DNA from: Streptomyces sp. A 4/2
Lineage (GTDB): Bacteria; Actinomycetota; Actinomycetes; Streptomycetales; Streptomycetaceae
NCBI RefSeq assembly: GCF_940670765.1
Contig: NZ_CALNVW010000016.1
Location: 186,001-250,000 of the forward strand
Direction of reading: 5' to 3'
Length of the DNA: 64,000 nt
Positions within the stretch are counted from its first letter, which is position 1, and each line of letters opens with the position of its first letter. Position numbers and translations under genes: made by a program. Shown one piece after another: positions 9,404-17,724 of the stretch. Under the pieces are notes generated by a model. It had not been told where the DNA came from, did no database searches, and saw only the letters and a program-made list of their open reading frames with translations.

Positions 9404-10165
9404 TCAACGGGACAGTACGCAGTCCCCGCACAGAGCCCCTGAGGCACCGGGCGCGGCGCGGTAGATCAGGCAGCAGCTGCGCCGCCGGAACGCTCCGTCG
9501 GGCCCCGTACAGCTCGCGTCGCGCAGTGGGGGCCGTTCCAGGAGACGTGAGGTGATGGCACGGGTCCGTGCGGTGAGGTCCGGGCGGGTAGTCGTGATCA
9601 TGGACGCGGCTCCGTTGACGGCCGAGGCGGTGTTGCCCCACAGGATGCGCCGGGAGACCGTGAACTCCGCCATCGCATCGGCGAGTTCACGCAGTGGGCC
9701 GTCCAGCAGACGACTGCTCAGCTCGTCGGCGAGCCGGGTCGGCGCAACCGTGGATCCGCCGGTGCAGGCACCGGCGGGCAGCGACAGGTCGGTGAAGGCA
9801 TCGCTGGGCAGCGACAGGGGGATCTGGCCGCCGATCACGGGCTGCCACCGGAGATCCGCGAGGCCGGGGGCGGGTACCAGGCCGTGCAGGACGGCGGCGG
9901 CCAGTGCGGGTGAGATCAGCCGGGCGGCCAGTCCCAGGTGGGCGACGGATGCCGCGACCCGGATCTCGACCGCGTCGGGCGACTGCCCGCCGGCCGCGGC
10001 CAGCCATTCCCGTACACCCGTCACACGGGCTTCGAGCAGCGAGCGGGTGATCCGCTGCCAGGGCTCGGGCGGCTCCACACCGGGTGGGTGGGCCTGCACG
10101 GCGAAGAACGGACCGAGCTCGGCGATCTCCCCGATCACCGCGCTCGCCGCAGGAGGGCTGCTCAT
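9404..10165 (-). CDS. FhuF-like (2Fe-2S) ferric reductase-type protein
   Basis: A 253-aa protein from ATG 10165. The C-terminal end carries the FhuF cysteine cluster: RRSCCLIYR, then CGDCVL (CC...CxxC), which binds a 2Fe-2S cluster in the FhuF family of siderophore-iron reductases. The N-terminal two thirds (IGEIAELGPFFAVQ..., HLGLAARLISPALAAAVLHG) match the usual IucA/FhuF-like alpha-helical body. The ATG overlaps the stop of the 29-codon frame upstream (ATGA), and the transcript begins with a cobalamin riboswitch, so control is by B12 rather than, or as well as, iron. The true substrate could be a corrinoid or a ferric siderophore; the sequence does not decide. Confidence 0.85.
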   Translation of the reverse strand: MSSPPAASAVIGEIAELGPFFAVQAHPPGVEPPEPWQRITRSLLEARVTGVREWLAAAGGQSPDAVEIRVAASVAHLGLAARLISPALAAAVLHGLVPAPGLADLRWQPVIGGQIPLSLPSDAFTDLSLPAGACTGGSTVAPTRLADELSSRLLDGPLRELADAMAEFTVSRRILWGNTASAVNGAASMITTTRPDLTARTRAITSRLLERPPLRDASCTGPDGAFRRRSCCLIYRAAPGASGALCGDCVLSR

Positions 10166-10251
10166 GCCGGAACAGGGTCCGGCTGCTGCGAGGTGGCGGT
10201 CCCGATCGCGCCCGGTGCGGCCACCGGACGGAATGTGGAAACGGTGCTCAA
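10162..10251 (-). CDS. 29-aa leader peptide / small protein upstream of FhuF-like gene
   Basis: A short frame starting TTG at 10251 with a strong ribosome site (GGAGGG, 6-7 nt spacing) and ending TGA at 10162, sharing ATGA with the FhuF-like start. The product (begins MSTVSTFRPVAAPG) is Pro/Ala/Thr-rich, with no membrane segment and no cysteines. It lies just 3' of the cobalamin riboswitch, so riboswitch control of its ribosome site would be passed on to the FhuF-like gene by coupling, since that ATG has no good ribosome site of its own. No family was recognised; it may act only as a translational relay. Confidence 0.55.
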   Translation of the reverse strand: MSTVSTFRPVAAPGAIGTATSQQPDPVPA

Positions 10252-10289
10252 GGTGAGCCCTCCCTCTGGGATCGTGCGTCCCTTGCGTG

Positions 10290-10436
10290 TACGGGCAGAG
10301 TGAGGGCTCGGTGTCCGACTCGCCGGCCACCTTCCGGTGGCGTGGCTCACAGTGGCGCGACCGTGCTGGAATCTCACCAGCTTCCTTGTGCCATCACTAC
10401 GCGGGGAGCGTAGGGCCCGTTTCTCCGGCGGGTCAA
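10290..10436 (-). promoter_or_regulatory. Cobalamin riboswitch
   Basis: Read on the minus strand, the region contains the conserved cobalamin-aptamer core: GGTGAGATTCCAGCACGG (complement of 10361-10378), then CGCGCCACTGTGA (to 10347), followed by paired CCACCGGAAGGTGG and a 3' GTCGGACACC block (10310-10319). A 5' hairpin CTACGC-TCCCC-GCGTAG precedes the core. The order and the near-invariant GCCACTG match B12 riboswitches of actinomycetes. The aptamer ends about 40 nt before the ribosome site of the 29-codon frame. The outer limits given are approximate. Confidence 0.88.
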
Positions 10437-10443
10437 TCAAGGC

Positions 10444-11976
10444 CTACGCAGCGTCTTCAGGATCCTCGTGGAGAGGCCCCGATCGGGCGCTTTCCAGCAT
10501 CGATCGAGACAGCTCCATGCCGTAGGGATGTTGGTGGTTCAGTAGGCGCATGAGCCCACCGGGGGCATGGTTCCAGTGGTCATTGAGACTGACCTTCGTG
10601 CCGAGGCTGTCGAGTAGTTGAGAGATGACCCAGGCGGCTTCGGTGGGCCGGTCGCCCCAGCCGTCACCCCACCAGAGATGATCGCTTGGAGTGCAGGGAC
10701 CAGGATAGATACCCCCGTCCGTGGTCGTGATCCAGACGATGTCGTCGAGGATCACCGAGCGCAGCCGAGCGCCGGAATCGGGCAGGCGCAGCGGGCTGAG
10801 GAAGACCCAGGTGCTCTGCCGATGTGCGCGTCTGCGGACGGCGGGGATCCCGGTTGCCTCATCGGTGTAGAAGGTCGCATCCTCCGCGTCGCCGGCGAGA
10901 ACCGCGTGCAGGGCTGTGGGCGCACATGCGGTGAGCTGCTGGGCCCAGCGGCGGGACGTAGCAAGGTTGGTGGGAACTTCCGTCTGCGGCCCGTACGGCA
11001 GGAGCCTACTGTCGTGAATCCTGCCAATGCGCAAAGGCTCGTAGGCTTCGAAGAGTTGGCTGGCGGCAATGGTCCGCCACCCTTCGGCCAGCAGTTCTTG
11101 GTCATCGATGCGCGGCAAGGGGTATCCCTCGGTTCGGTGCTGTGCAGCGATGAGGAGGCGTTCGCCCTTAAGGCGAGAGCTGTGGCGGCCGAAGATTCGA
11201 ATATCGGAGTTGACGCTTTCGGCCCGCTGGTTGCGCAGCGCGTTGGCCAGGTCGGTGAGCGCGGTGCGCTCCACGTGGTCGAACGCCCCGCTCTCTGCGG
11301 CGCGGCGCAGAGTCGTCTCCTGTTTGCCGGGCAGAACCTCCGCGACGGTGATCGGCGCGCCCGGGGACCACTGGCTGATGACGTCGGCCCGACGCAGCAG
11401 GCGGGGCCACCAGGGCAGTGCATGTCCGGCGAGCTTCATCACGAGATTCCACTGGGCCTCGTATTCCAGCTGCGGCTGCGCGGTGTCAGCCGCGAGAAGG
11501 GCGGGTCCGGACCATCCGATGTCTCCGATCAAGGCACACACTGTGACCACTCCGTGTGCTCCGCCGCCCTCCTTCGCCAGTTCCTCGGCCATGGCCGAGG
11601 CCGCGCCGTGTTTCGTGGTGTGGATGACGCGGATGGCGCCGAGCTCAGTCTGCCAGTCCATCGCCGGCCCATGCGGGGTGGATTGATAGCCAATCCATCG
11701 CCCGGCCTCGGAGGTCTGCACGCGCAGATCGGGGTTCAGGAGCAAGGCGCCGCGGTCACGGAACCGTGTGGAGAGTGCGGCCCACCGATATACACCACCG
11801 CCGTCCCATCCCCAGTCGGGTTCCTCACCAGCCGCATACTGGAAAGGGCTCGGCTCGTCTTGCTGGGTGGCGGGGAAGTGCTCATCGGAATCGATCAGTT
11901 CGGTCAGCTCCTCTGCGGTAACGCCCAGGAGCTTCTCCACCTCGGGTCTGCGGAGAAAATGATCTGTCTGTCTCAA
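10444..11976 (-). CDS. Hypothetical protein, 510 aa, family not recognised
   Basis: Starts at TTG 11976 with GAGGGGG eight nt upstream. The product is acidic, soluble and Trp-rich, without signal peptide or membrane helix. The N-terminus (LRRPEVEKLLGVTAEELTEL) resembles a small helix-turn-helix or excisionase-like segment, but this is weak. The rest shows segments such as VVTVCALIGDIGW, LDDIVWITTTDGGIYPG and DHLWWGDGWGDRPTEAAWV that I cannot place. It is divergent from the KAP-like NTPase at 12430 and stands upstream of the riboswitch on the same strand. Base composition is visibly less GC-extreme than the flanking metabolic genes, as in the next two genes. It could belong to a horizontally acquired module. 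Confidence 0.7.
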   Translation of the reverse strand: MRQTDHFLRRPEVEKLLGVTAEELTELIDSDEHFPATQQDEPSPFQYAAGEEPDWGWDGGGVYRWAALSTRFRDRGALLLNPDLRVQTSEAGRWIGYQSTPHGPAMDWQTELGAIRVIHTTKHGAASAMAEELAKEGGGAHGVVTVCALIGDIGWSGPALLAADTAQPQLEYEAQWNLVMKLAGHALPWWPRLLRRADVISQWSPGAPITVAEVLPGKQETTLRRAAESGAFDHVERTALTDLANALRNQRAESVNSDIRIFGRHSSRLKGERLLIAAQHRTEGYPLPRIDDQELLAEGWRTIAASQLFEAYEPLRIGRIHDSRLLPYGPQTEVPTNLATSRRWAQQLTACAPTALHAVLAGDAEDATFYTDEATGIPAVRRRAHRQSTWVFLSPLRLPDSGARLRSVILDDIVWITTTDGGIYPGPCTPSDHLWWGDGWGDRPTEAAWVISQLLDSLGTKVSLNDHWNHAPGGLMRLLNHQHPYGMELSRSMLESARSGPLHEDPEDAA

Positions 11977-12429
11977 GATGGCGCCCCCTCAGTGCCGTTG
12001 AGCAGTCGAACCGATGCGGTGGAGAGTCGGCTGGCACGACGGAGCCGAGGTCGCCAGGCCACAGCCTCTGCAGCCTAACGGTTCAAGGCGACACGCGAAC
12101 GTCCGCTTACCTCCTGGAGCCCGCCGGTCCTGCAGGCCTCCGCATCGTTAGCGCCTGACGCGAGCGGCGCGAGGCCATCCAGCCTGGACGCGCGAACGCC
12201 CGTCTCACCCTCGATGGCCTGGCCTTTCCAGTAACGTATCTCCACACTCATGGCATCAGCACCCAGTCCGGCAGGCGAACACACGACTATCTGCGCGGAG
12301 TTGAACGCCCCCGCGTGCAGGCTGCCGGGGTGGGGTACGGCTGCACAACGGAGGCTGCGCCGATGGCAGGCGTTCACCTCGCAGTGTCTGGCGGCCCAGC
12401 CTCCCCTGGCCCTCTAAAGGAAGGTGCGG
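11977..12429. other. Divergent intergenic region, 453 bp
   Basis: Separates the divergent 510-aa gene and the KAP-like NTPase frame. It must hold both promoters. A 58-codon minus-strand frame (12075-12251) is open but has no convincing ribosome site. No repeat, RNA gene or clear operator was seen. Confidence 0.5.
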
Positions 12430-12618
12430 ATGCCCAGCGGAATTTGGCACCTGGAGCCCCGGCGGATCCGCCTCTGTTACGAGCGCGGTGTCACGCTCAC
12501 CTTGCACCACCCGACTATCAGGACATACCTGTCCCTGAATCGCGACGAGGTCACGGAAGAACGCCTGCGTCAGGCCTTCGATGAACCCCCGCTCATCACC
12601 GAGGTCCTGAGGTCCTGA
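12430..12618 (+). CDS. N-terminal part of KAP-like NTPase, ended early by frameshift
   Basis: A 62-aa frame starting at ATG 12430 behind an excellent ribosome site (AAAGGAAGG, 5 nt spacing). It encodes a basic start (MPSGIWHLEPRRIRLCYERG) and an acidic helix (NRDEVTEERLRQAFDEPP). It stops at TGA 12616-12618 inside the triple GAGGTCCT repeat. Deleting one 8-bp unit would move the reading from this frame into the frame of the large NTPase, giving ...PLITEVLRS-SSEYRELRERAARR.... The coding character (charged coiled helix leading into a membrane segment) then continues without break. I therefore regard this as the true N-terminus of the NTPase rather than an independent gene. Confidence 0.65.
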   Translation: MPSGIWHLEPRRIRLCYERGVTLTLHHPTIRTYLSLNRDEVTEERLRQAFDEPPLITEVLRS

Positions 12619-12623
12619 GGTCC
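12601..12623. repeat. Tandem octamer GAGGTCCT x 2.9 (frame-switching)
   Basis: GAGGTCCT at 12601-12608, again at 12609-12616, and GAGGTCC at 12617-12623: a 23-bp perfect run of period 8. Because 8 is not a multiple of 3, gain or loss of one unit changes the frame. Two full-length-equivalent units would join the 12430 start to the NTPase frame; the three present put a stop codon at 12616. Confidence 0.9.
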
Positions 12624-12746
12624 AGCAGCGAGTACCGCGAACTCCGCGAGCGGGCCGCCCGACGCGACGCCCACCGCCAGCGACTCACTGAGACACGCGA
12701 CCTGTGTTGGGCCACTCCATTTCTTGCCCTGCTCCTGAGCGTTGGC

Positions 12747-14819
12747 TTGCTGCGCTGGCTGCTGGACTCGATCATTGGGCTTCCCTTGTGGGTGTCGGTG
12801 CTCCTGCTGATCTGGCCAATTGGCTACTTCGGGGTGGTCGAATTCCGGAGTGAAGAGAACCGCGCCAATTTCATATCCCAGATGCAGACGGCCGCATACT
12901 TCATCGTCTGGGTCCCGAGTGCGGCCGACACCGAGATACGACTTTGGTGGTGGGGCAGCAACAAACTGCCGCGCACCATAGCCCCGATCATGCGGCGCGA
13001 GATCGCTGCACTACTCGGGCCCGATCACGAGTCCCTGTTGGTCGCCCGAAGTCACGACGGCCTCATCGACGCCGCCAACCCCCAGTACTGGGTGTCGACA
13101 GACGTGGAACGCACACTGAAACGGAAGCTCGACCAGATGGGCGGCGGGGCCATCGCGATCTGCGGCCCGCGCGGCGTCGGCAAGAGCACTCTGCTCAAGA
13201 AGGCGTGCCAGGGCCGGCTCGGCCATGTCCGGCAGTTCCATTTCGACGTCGTCGTTCAGACGCCCGCCAACTACCGCCCCGAAGAGTTCCTACTCTCCCT
13301 CTTCCAATCAGTCTGCCGCAGTTACCTCAAATTGTACGGTCGCCGACCACGCACTCCGTTCCTGTTCCGCTCGCGTTCACGCGCCACCAACAGGACGCGA
13401 CGGCTCTATTACTCCGCACGCCGCTGGGCACAGCTCCTCCTCGGCCTGCTCCTCGTCGCTTTGGCAGTCCAGGATGGAGTGCGGAGCCTCGCGGTCGGGA
13501 TCTATCAATCCAGTTATCCCGCCAGCACCAACTGGGCTCTGGAAGCATGGACGTGGGCCCTGAGAGCGTGGCACGAGCATCCCATGGTCACGCACCTCGT
13601 TCTCGCCGCGGCCGGATCTGCTCTGGTCGTGTGGACCGATCCCAGGGGGTGGATCAAGGGGCGTCCATCCCGTCGCCTCGTCCAGGATTGCCACAACTAC
13701 CTGAACCTGCTGCAGCACATCCAGACCATCAGCTCTACGACATCGCTCGGCGGGACCGCTCGCGCGTTCAGCTTGAGCCTCGGCCGAACCAGCGGAAGCA
13801 CGTCGCGCACCTTCACCTACCCCGAGCTCGTGTCGGAGTTCCGCGACCTTCTGTCGCGGATCAGCGAAGTCGAGCGCGAAGACAACTGGAAGGTCTTCAT
13901 AGGCATCGACGAGCTCGATCGGCTGGGTTCAACAGAGCAGGCGCGAGCCTTCCTCTCCGAGATCAAGGCCATCTTCGACATCCCCCGTGTCTACTTCATC
14001 CTCTCCGTCTCGGAAGACATCGGTGCCGCGTTCATCCGAAGGGGCCTTCCCACCCGCGACGTCACCGACAGCTCCCTGGAAGATGTCCTCCCCATTGAGG
14101 CAAGGACACTGAATGAGTCCGGAGTCCTGCTCCAGACCCGGGTCCCTGGATTCACCGACCCATTCGTCGCCCTCGTCCACGCATTGTCGGGAGGAATTCC
14201 TCGCGACCTGATCCGGTACACCCGCAAGGTGACAGAAACCCATCGACGGACCGATCAACACAGCCTGTCGGCTCTGGCGAGGGACTTGTTGTGGGAAGAG
14301 GCCGCGCAGGCCCTGTCCGGATTTCGTGTACTGCTGGCCAACCACAGCGACTCCGGACGCTGGGCGGAGACCGTTCACTCTTTACACAACACCATCACCA
14401 TGATTCGCGGCGCGGATCCCAGAGGGCCAAACCACGATGTCGAACAGCGTCTGCTGGCGCTGGCCCAGCAAGGCGAGCCTGCTGCGTCCAACAGCAGCGA
14501 GCCTGCTGCGGAACTCAGCCACCGGTGGGAGGAACTCTCCTGTTACGCCCTGTTCATCCTCACGCTTCTGGAAGTCTTCGCCCGCAGGGACTTCGCGGTG
14601 CGGCGGGCGGCCTACACCAGACCGGAGAAACCGCAGGCGGACCTCCAGCGGCTCGCCGACGCCCGATTGGAGATGGGCGTCTCGCCGCACAGTGCCCGGA
14701 AGATCATCGACACGTTCCGTGGGCACTGGGCGCTGCGTTCCGCCACACGTACCGTTATCCCCCAGCAGCCGGGCCCCAACGGACAGAGCAGCCGCACTCG
14801 AGTGCGCGACGGCAGTTGA
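12747..14819 (+). CDS. KAP-like membrane P-loop NTPase (main part; frame separated from its start)
   Basis: The frame is open from 12585 but contains no ATG, GTG or TTG before TTG 12747, which falls inside the first hydrophobic stretch and has no ribosome site. From 12747 there are 690 residues. Walker A GPRGVGKST is at 140-148 and Walker B VFIGIDELDRL at 383-393. A membrane pair (about 229-241 and 279-296) lies between them, and another hydrophobic hairpin comes before Walker A. Membrane helices inserted between Walker A and B are the defining feature of KAP NTPases (Kidins220, PifA), some of which act in phage exclusion. With the octamer reduced by one unit the protein would be about 793 aa. 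As sequenced, full-length product is unlikely. Family assignment comes from architecture, not from a search. Confidence 0.75.
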   Translation: MLRWLLDSIIGLPLWVSVLLLIWPIGYFGVVEFRSEENRANFISQMQTAAYFIVWVPSAADTEIRLWWWGSNKLPRTIAPIMRREIAALLGPDHESLLVARSHDGLIDAANPQYWVSTDVERTLKRKLDQMGGGAIAICGPRGVGKSTLLKKACQGRLGHVRQFHFDVVVQTPANYRPEEFLLSLFQSVCRSYLKLYGRRPRTPFLFRSRSRATNRTRRLYYSARRWAQLLLGLLLVALAVQDGVRSLAVGIYQSSYPASTNWALEAWTWALRAWHEHPMVTHLVLAAAGSALVVWTDPRGWIKGRPSRRLVQDCHNYLNLLQHIQTISSTTSLGGTARAFSLSLGRTSGSTSRTFTYPELVSEFRDLLSRISEVEREDNWKVFIGIDELDRLGSTEQARAFLSEIKAIFDIPRVYFILSVSEDIGAAFIRRGLPTRDVTDSSLEDVLPIEARTLNESGVLLQTRVPGFTDPFVALVHALSGGIPRDLIRYTRKVTETHRRTDQHSLSALARDLLWEEAAQALSGFRVLLANHSDSGRWAETVHSLHNTITMIRGADPRGPNHDVEQRLLALAQQGEPAASNSSEPAAELSHRWEELSCYALFILTLLEVFARRDFAVRRAAYTRPEKPQADLQRLADARLEMGVSPHSARKIIDTFRGHWALRSATRTVIPQQPGPNGQSSRTRVRDGS

Positions 14820-14960
14820 GGGGCTCAGTCCCGCTCCCGGCTCCGATGTGAAGGCCCCCGAGGGGGGTATATGCGGACCCGCCGCCCAGCATGCCACCCA
14901 AGGACGCCGGAGGAGCCGCGTTGGCCCTGGGTACGGGCCGCGGCGTGGCCCGCATGCCGA

Positions 14961-16235
14961 TCAGTCGAACGCTGTGCCCAGGGCCTCCACCGCCGCGAGG
15001 AACATGTCTGACTCGGCGTAGTGGGCCGAGACGATGTGCGGAGCGACGATCCCGCACGCTGCGAGAGCCTTCGCCTTTCGGAGCGCCTGCGGTCGGACGG
15101 CGGCCGTCAGCCAGTTGCTGGTCCCGTGGCCGGGTGAGCGGAACATGCCCCATTGCTTCTGCGGGTCGGGCCGCTTCTCCGGGTCCTTCTCCAAGAACGC
15201 GGCCAGTGTGTCGGTCATGCTGTTGGGTACGGCGCTCAGGTCCGGTTCGGCGGTGGCGATGCGGTGCATGAGCTCGGCAGAGCTCTCTCCGGTGAAGGCG
15301 GGGCTGCGTCCAGCGGAGGCGAGCCAGACCAGGGTTGAAGCTGTCGAGAACAAATCCGAGGCAGGTGAGATGTCTACTCCTTGGACCTGTTCCGGTGACA
15401 TGAACGGGGGAGTGCCTGGATGCATGGCACCGGCCGTGGTCAGTTTGCTCCCCAACTCGAAGTGGGAAATGCCGAGATCCAGCAGCGCAAGTTCTGGTCC
15501 GGGAGCAGACCGGCCCAGGGCAAGGTTGGACGGCTTGACGTCCCGATGGGCCACCCCGCGCTCCTGCAGGGGTGTCAGCGCCCGGAGCAGCCGACGGGCG
15601 AGGAACAGCAGAGCGTCCTCATCGGGCGGGCCGAACACGCGCACGCTGTCCTCAAGGGTCGCGTAGGGCAGGTACTGCATCGCGTACCAGAGGTTCCCTG
15701 GCTCCAGACTGGCTGCGAGCGGGGCGGGGACCGGCGATGGTTTCGGCTCTGCATACCAGTCGGGCAACAGCAGATCGGTGGGCTCTGCCGGCCGGTCGGG
15801 CTGCGGGATCTTGCGGGCGACCGGGATCTGTGCTGCCACCTGCTTGCCCAGGTGGGTCCAGTCGTAGATGTGTTCCGCCGTGTCGATCTCGTTGCGGAAC
15901 CTTGCCACGATCCTGCTGTCGGCCGAGATGTCGCGATGGATGACTTTCAAGGCGACCGGGCCGCGGCTGAGGGCATCCCACGGGGTTGGGATGTTCAAGT
16001 TCTTGGTTTGCGGGAGTACCTGGCTGGAGTAGGTACCGGTCGACTTGACCTTGGTGAAGGGCAGAGCATGCCCAGACATCTCCACCGGGTCGTGAGGTGC
16101 CGCGAGATAGACGGCGCCCATGCCGCCTTCGCCCAGGCGGGCTATGAGGCGCCAGCCGCCTATGTGCGCGGGGTCTGTGGGTTCCAAAGGTCGCATGAGT
16201 GTGTAACTGCCCCTGTCGGTATCCCAGTTATGCAT
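14961..16235 (-). CDS. Atypical serine/threonine protein kinase
   Basis: A 424-aa kinase from ATG 16235 (GGAGAAGG upstream); an in-frame ATG at 16196 is an alternative. The glycine loop GEGGMGAVY is at 35-43, but the ATP lysine of VALKVI comes only at residue 97, so an insertion of about 45 residues splits the first two strands. The catalytic loop HRDVKPSN (230-237) is intact, DFG is replaced by DLG (253-255), and the segment FMSPEQ is present. The C-terminal 90 residues (RSPGHGTSNWLTAAVRPQALRKAKAL...) lack a recognised domain and any membrane helix. It converges with the KAP-like NTPase gene and may belong to the same accessory block. Confidence 0.85.
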   Translation of the reverse strand: MHNWDTDRGSYTLMRPLEPTDPAHIGGWRLIARLGEGGMGAVYLAAPHDPVEMSGHALPFTKVKSTGTYSSQVLPQTKNLNIPTPWDALSRGPVALKVIHRDISADSRIVARFRNEIDTAEHIYDWTHLGKQVAAQIPVARKIPQPDRPAEPTDLLLPDWYAEPKPSPVPAPLAASLEPGNLWYAMQYLPYATLEDSVRVFGPPDEDALLFLARRLLRALTPLQERGVAHRDVKPSNLALGRSAPGPELALLDLGISHFELGSKLTTAGAMHPGTPPFMSPEQVQGVDISPASDLFSTASTLVWLASAGRSPAFTGESSAELMHRIATAEPDLSAVPNSMTDTLAAFLEKDPEKRPDPQKQWGMFRSPGHGTSNWLTAAVRPQALRKAKALAACGIVAPHIVSAHYAESDMFLAAVEALGTAFD

Positions 16236-16533
16236 CGCAGCCTTCTCCGGCTTTACCCGCCGGCGCTCGGCTACGTGGACTTCCTCGGCCTCTTCCTTGT
16301 GGCGGCGTGTCAGCAGAGGGGCTCATGGAGCCGGGGGCAATGGCACCGTTCAGGTATAGGGGGACCCGCGTGACCTTCGCCTGATGTGGGCATAGATCAA
16401 CGGAGGAACCTGCGGGGCGGCTGGGCGCGGGATTTGTACGCGGACACCACCCGGCATCACCGTCCCGCCCCCAAGCTCAGTGTCAACAATCCTCGGCATG
16501 TGACAACTACCGTCTGCGATCACACCGCAGGGC

Positions 16534-17724
16534 CTACCGCCGCACGCGGGGCATCCCCAGCCCGATCCAGGAGATGATTTCCCGCTGGATCTCGTTGTTG
16601 CCGCCACCGAAGGTGAAGATGACGGCCGACCGGTAGCCGCGCTCCAGTTCACCGTGGAGCACCGCGCCCGTGGATCCCTCCTTGAGAGATCCTGCCGCGC
16701 CGACGACCTCCATGAGCCAGGCGTAGGCGTCCCGGCGGGCCTCCGATCCGTACACCTTGACCGCCGAGGCGTCCTGCGGGGTGAGCGTCCCGTTCTGCAC
16801 GGCGTTGACCATCTGCCAGTTCAGGAGCTTCATCGCGTCGAGCCTGGTGTGGGTCCTCGCGAGGCGCCCGCGCACCCAGCCCAGGTCGATGACCCGGCGC
16901 CCGTCGGCGAGCTCGGTGTCGGCCGCCCAGCGCTGCACGTTGTGCAGGGCGCGGATGGCCATGGTGCCGTGGGCGGCCAGGGTGACGCGCTCGTGGTTGA
17001 GCTGGTTGGTGATCAGCCGCCAGCCCTTGTTCTCCTCACCGACGCGGCGGGAGGCGGGGACCGTGATGTTCTCGTAGTAGCTGGCGGTGGTGTCGTGCGA
17101 GGCGAGGGTGTTGATGAGGGTGCAGGAGTACCCGGGGTCGTCGGTCGGCACCAGCAGCATCGTGATGCCCTTGTGCGCGGGGGCGGCCGGGTCCGTACGG
17201 ACAGCGAGCCAGACCCAGTCGGCGGTGTCGCCGTTGGTGGTCCAGATCTTCTGCCCGTTCACCGTGTAGTGCCCGGTGGTCACGTCGCCCTCGCGTACGG
17301 CCCGGGTCTTGAGCGCGGCGAGATCGGTGCCCGCGTCGGGCTCGCTGTAGCCGATCGCGAAGTCGATCTCGCCCTTGAGGATCTTCGGCAGGAAGTACGC
17401 CTTCTGCTCGTCGGTGCCGAACCGCATGAGGGTCGGACCCACGGTGTTGAGCGCCATGAGCGGCAGCGGTACGCCCGCCTGCGCGGCCTCGTCGAAGAAG
17501 ATGAACTGCTCCATCGGGGAGAGTCCGCGACCGCCGAACTCCTCGGGCCAGCCGACGCCCAGCCAGCCGTCGGTGCCCAGTCTGCGCACCGTCTCGCGGT
17601 AGAAGCGTTTCTGGGCTCCCGCGTCCGCGTAGCGCGCGTAGGCGTTGTCCGGCACCAGTTCGGCGAAGTAGGTGCGCAGTTCGGCGCGCAGCCGCTGCTG
17701 CTCGGGGGTGTATTCGAGGTGCAC
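16534..17724 (-). CDS. Acyl-CoA dehydrogenase
   Basis: A 396-aa FAD enzyme starting GTG 17724 behind AGGAGG. It introduces a 2,3-double bond into an acyl-CoA. N-terminal helical domain (GWPEEFGGRGLSPMEQ), beta domain with the substrate/FAD signature YSEPDAGTDLAAL, and the C-terminal helical domain ending GGGNNEIQREIISWIGLGMPR, the standard ACAD tail. The sequence style (long insertion-free FadE, GVPLPLMALNTVGPTLMRFGT) is close to mycobacterial FadE enzymes used on branched or sterol side-chain CoA esters, but substrate is not determined. It is divergent from an aldo/keto reductase and has no obvious operon partner. Confidence 0.92.
   Translation of the reverse strand: MHLEYTPEQQRLRAELRTYFAELVPDNAYARYADAGAQKRFYRETVRRLGTDGWLGVGWPEEFGGRGLSPMEQFIFFDEAAQAGVPLPLMALNTVGPTLMRFGTDEQKAYFLPKILKGEIDFAIGYSEPDAGTDLAALKTRAVREGDVTTGHYTVNGQKIWTTNGDTADWVWLAVRTDPAAPAHKGITMLLVPTDDPGYSCTLINTLASHDTTASYYENITVPASRRVGEENKGWRLITNQLNHERVTLAAHGTMAIRALHNVQRWAADTELADGRRVIDLGWVRGRLARTHTRLDAMKLLNWQMVNAVQNGTLTPQDASAVKVYGSEARRDAYAWLMEVVGAAGSLKEGSTGAVLHGELERGYRSAVIFTFGGGNNEIQREIISWIGLGMPRVRR

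Noticed and set aside
12075..12251. 58-codon minus-strand frame in the intergenic region before the KAP-like gene
   Set aside because: No convincing ribosome site or family resemblance; retained only as a possibility.
12585..12746. Programmed -1 ribosomal frameshift joining the two NTPase frames
   Set aside because: No slippery heptamer or downstream pseudoknot was seen; a unit loss in the 8-bp repeat explains the frames more simply.
12747..12749. TTG 12747 as the true start of the KAP-like NTPase
   Set aside because: It lies within a hydrophobic helix, lacks a ribosome site, and coding character clearly continues upstream to the octamer repeat.
16236..16533. Possible small gene between the kinase start and the acyl-CoA dehydrogenase stop
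   Set aside because: Short frames exist on both strands but none has a ribosome site or recognisable product; treated as the kinase promoter region.
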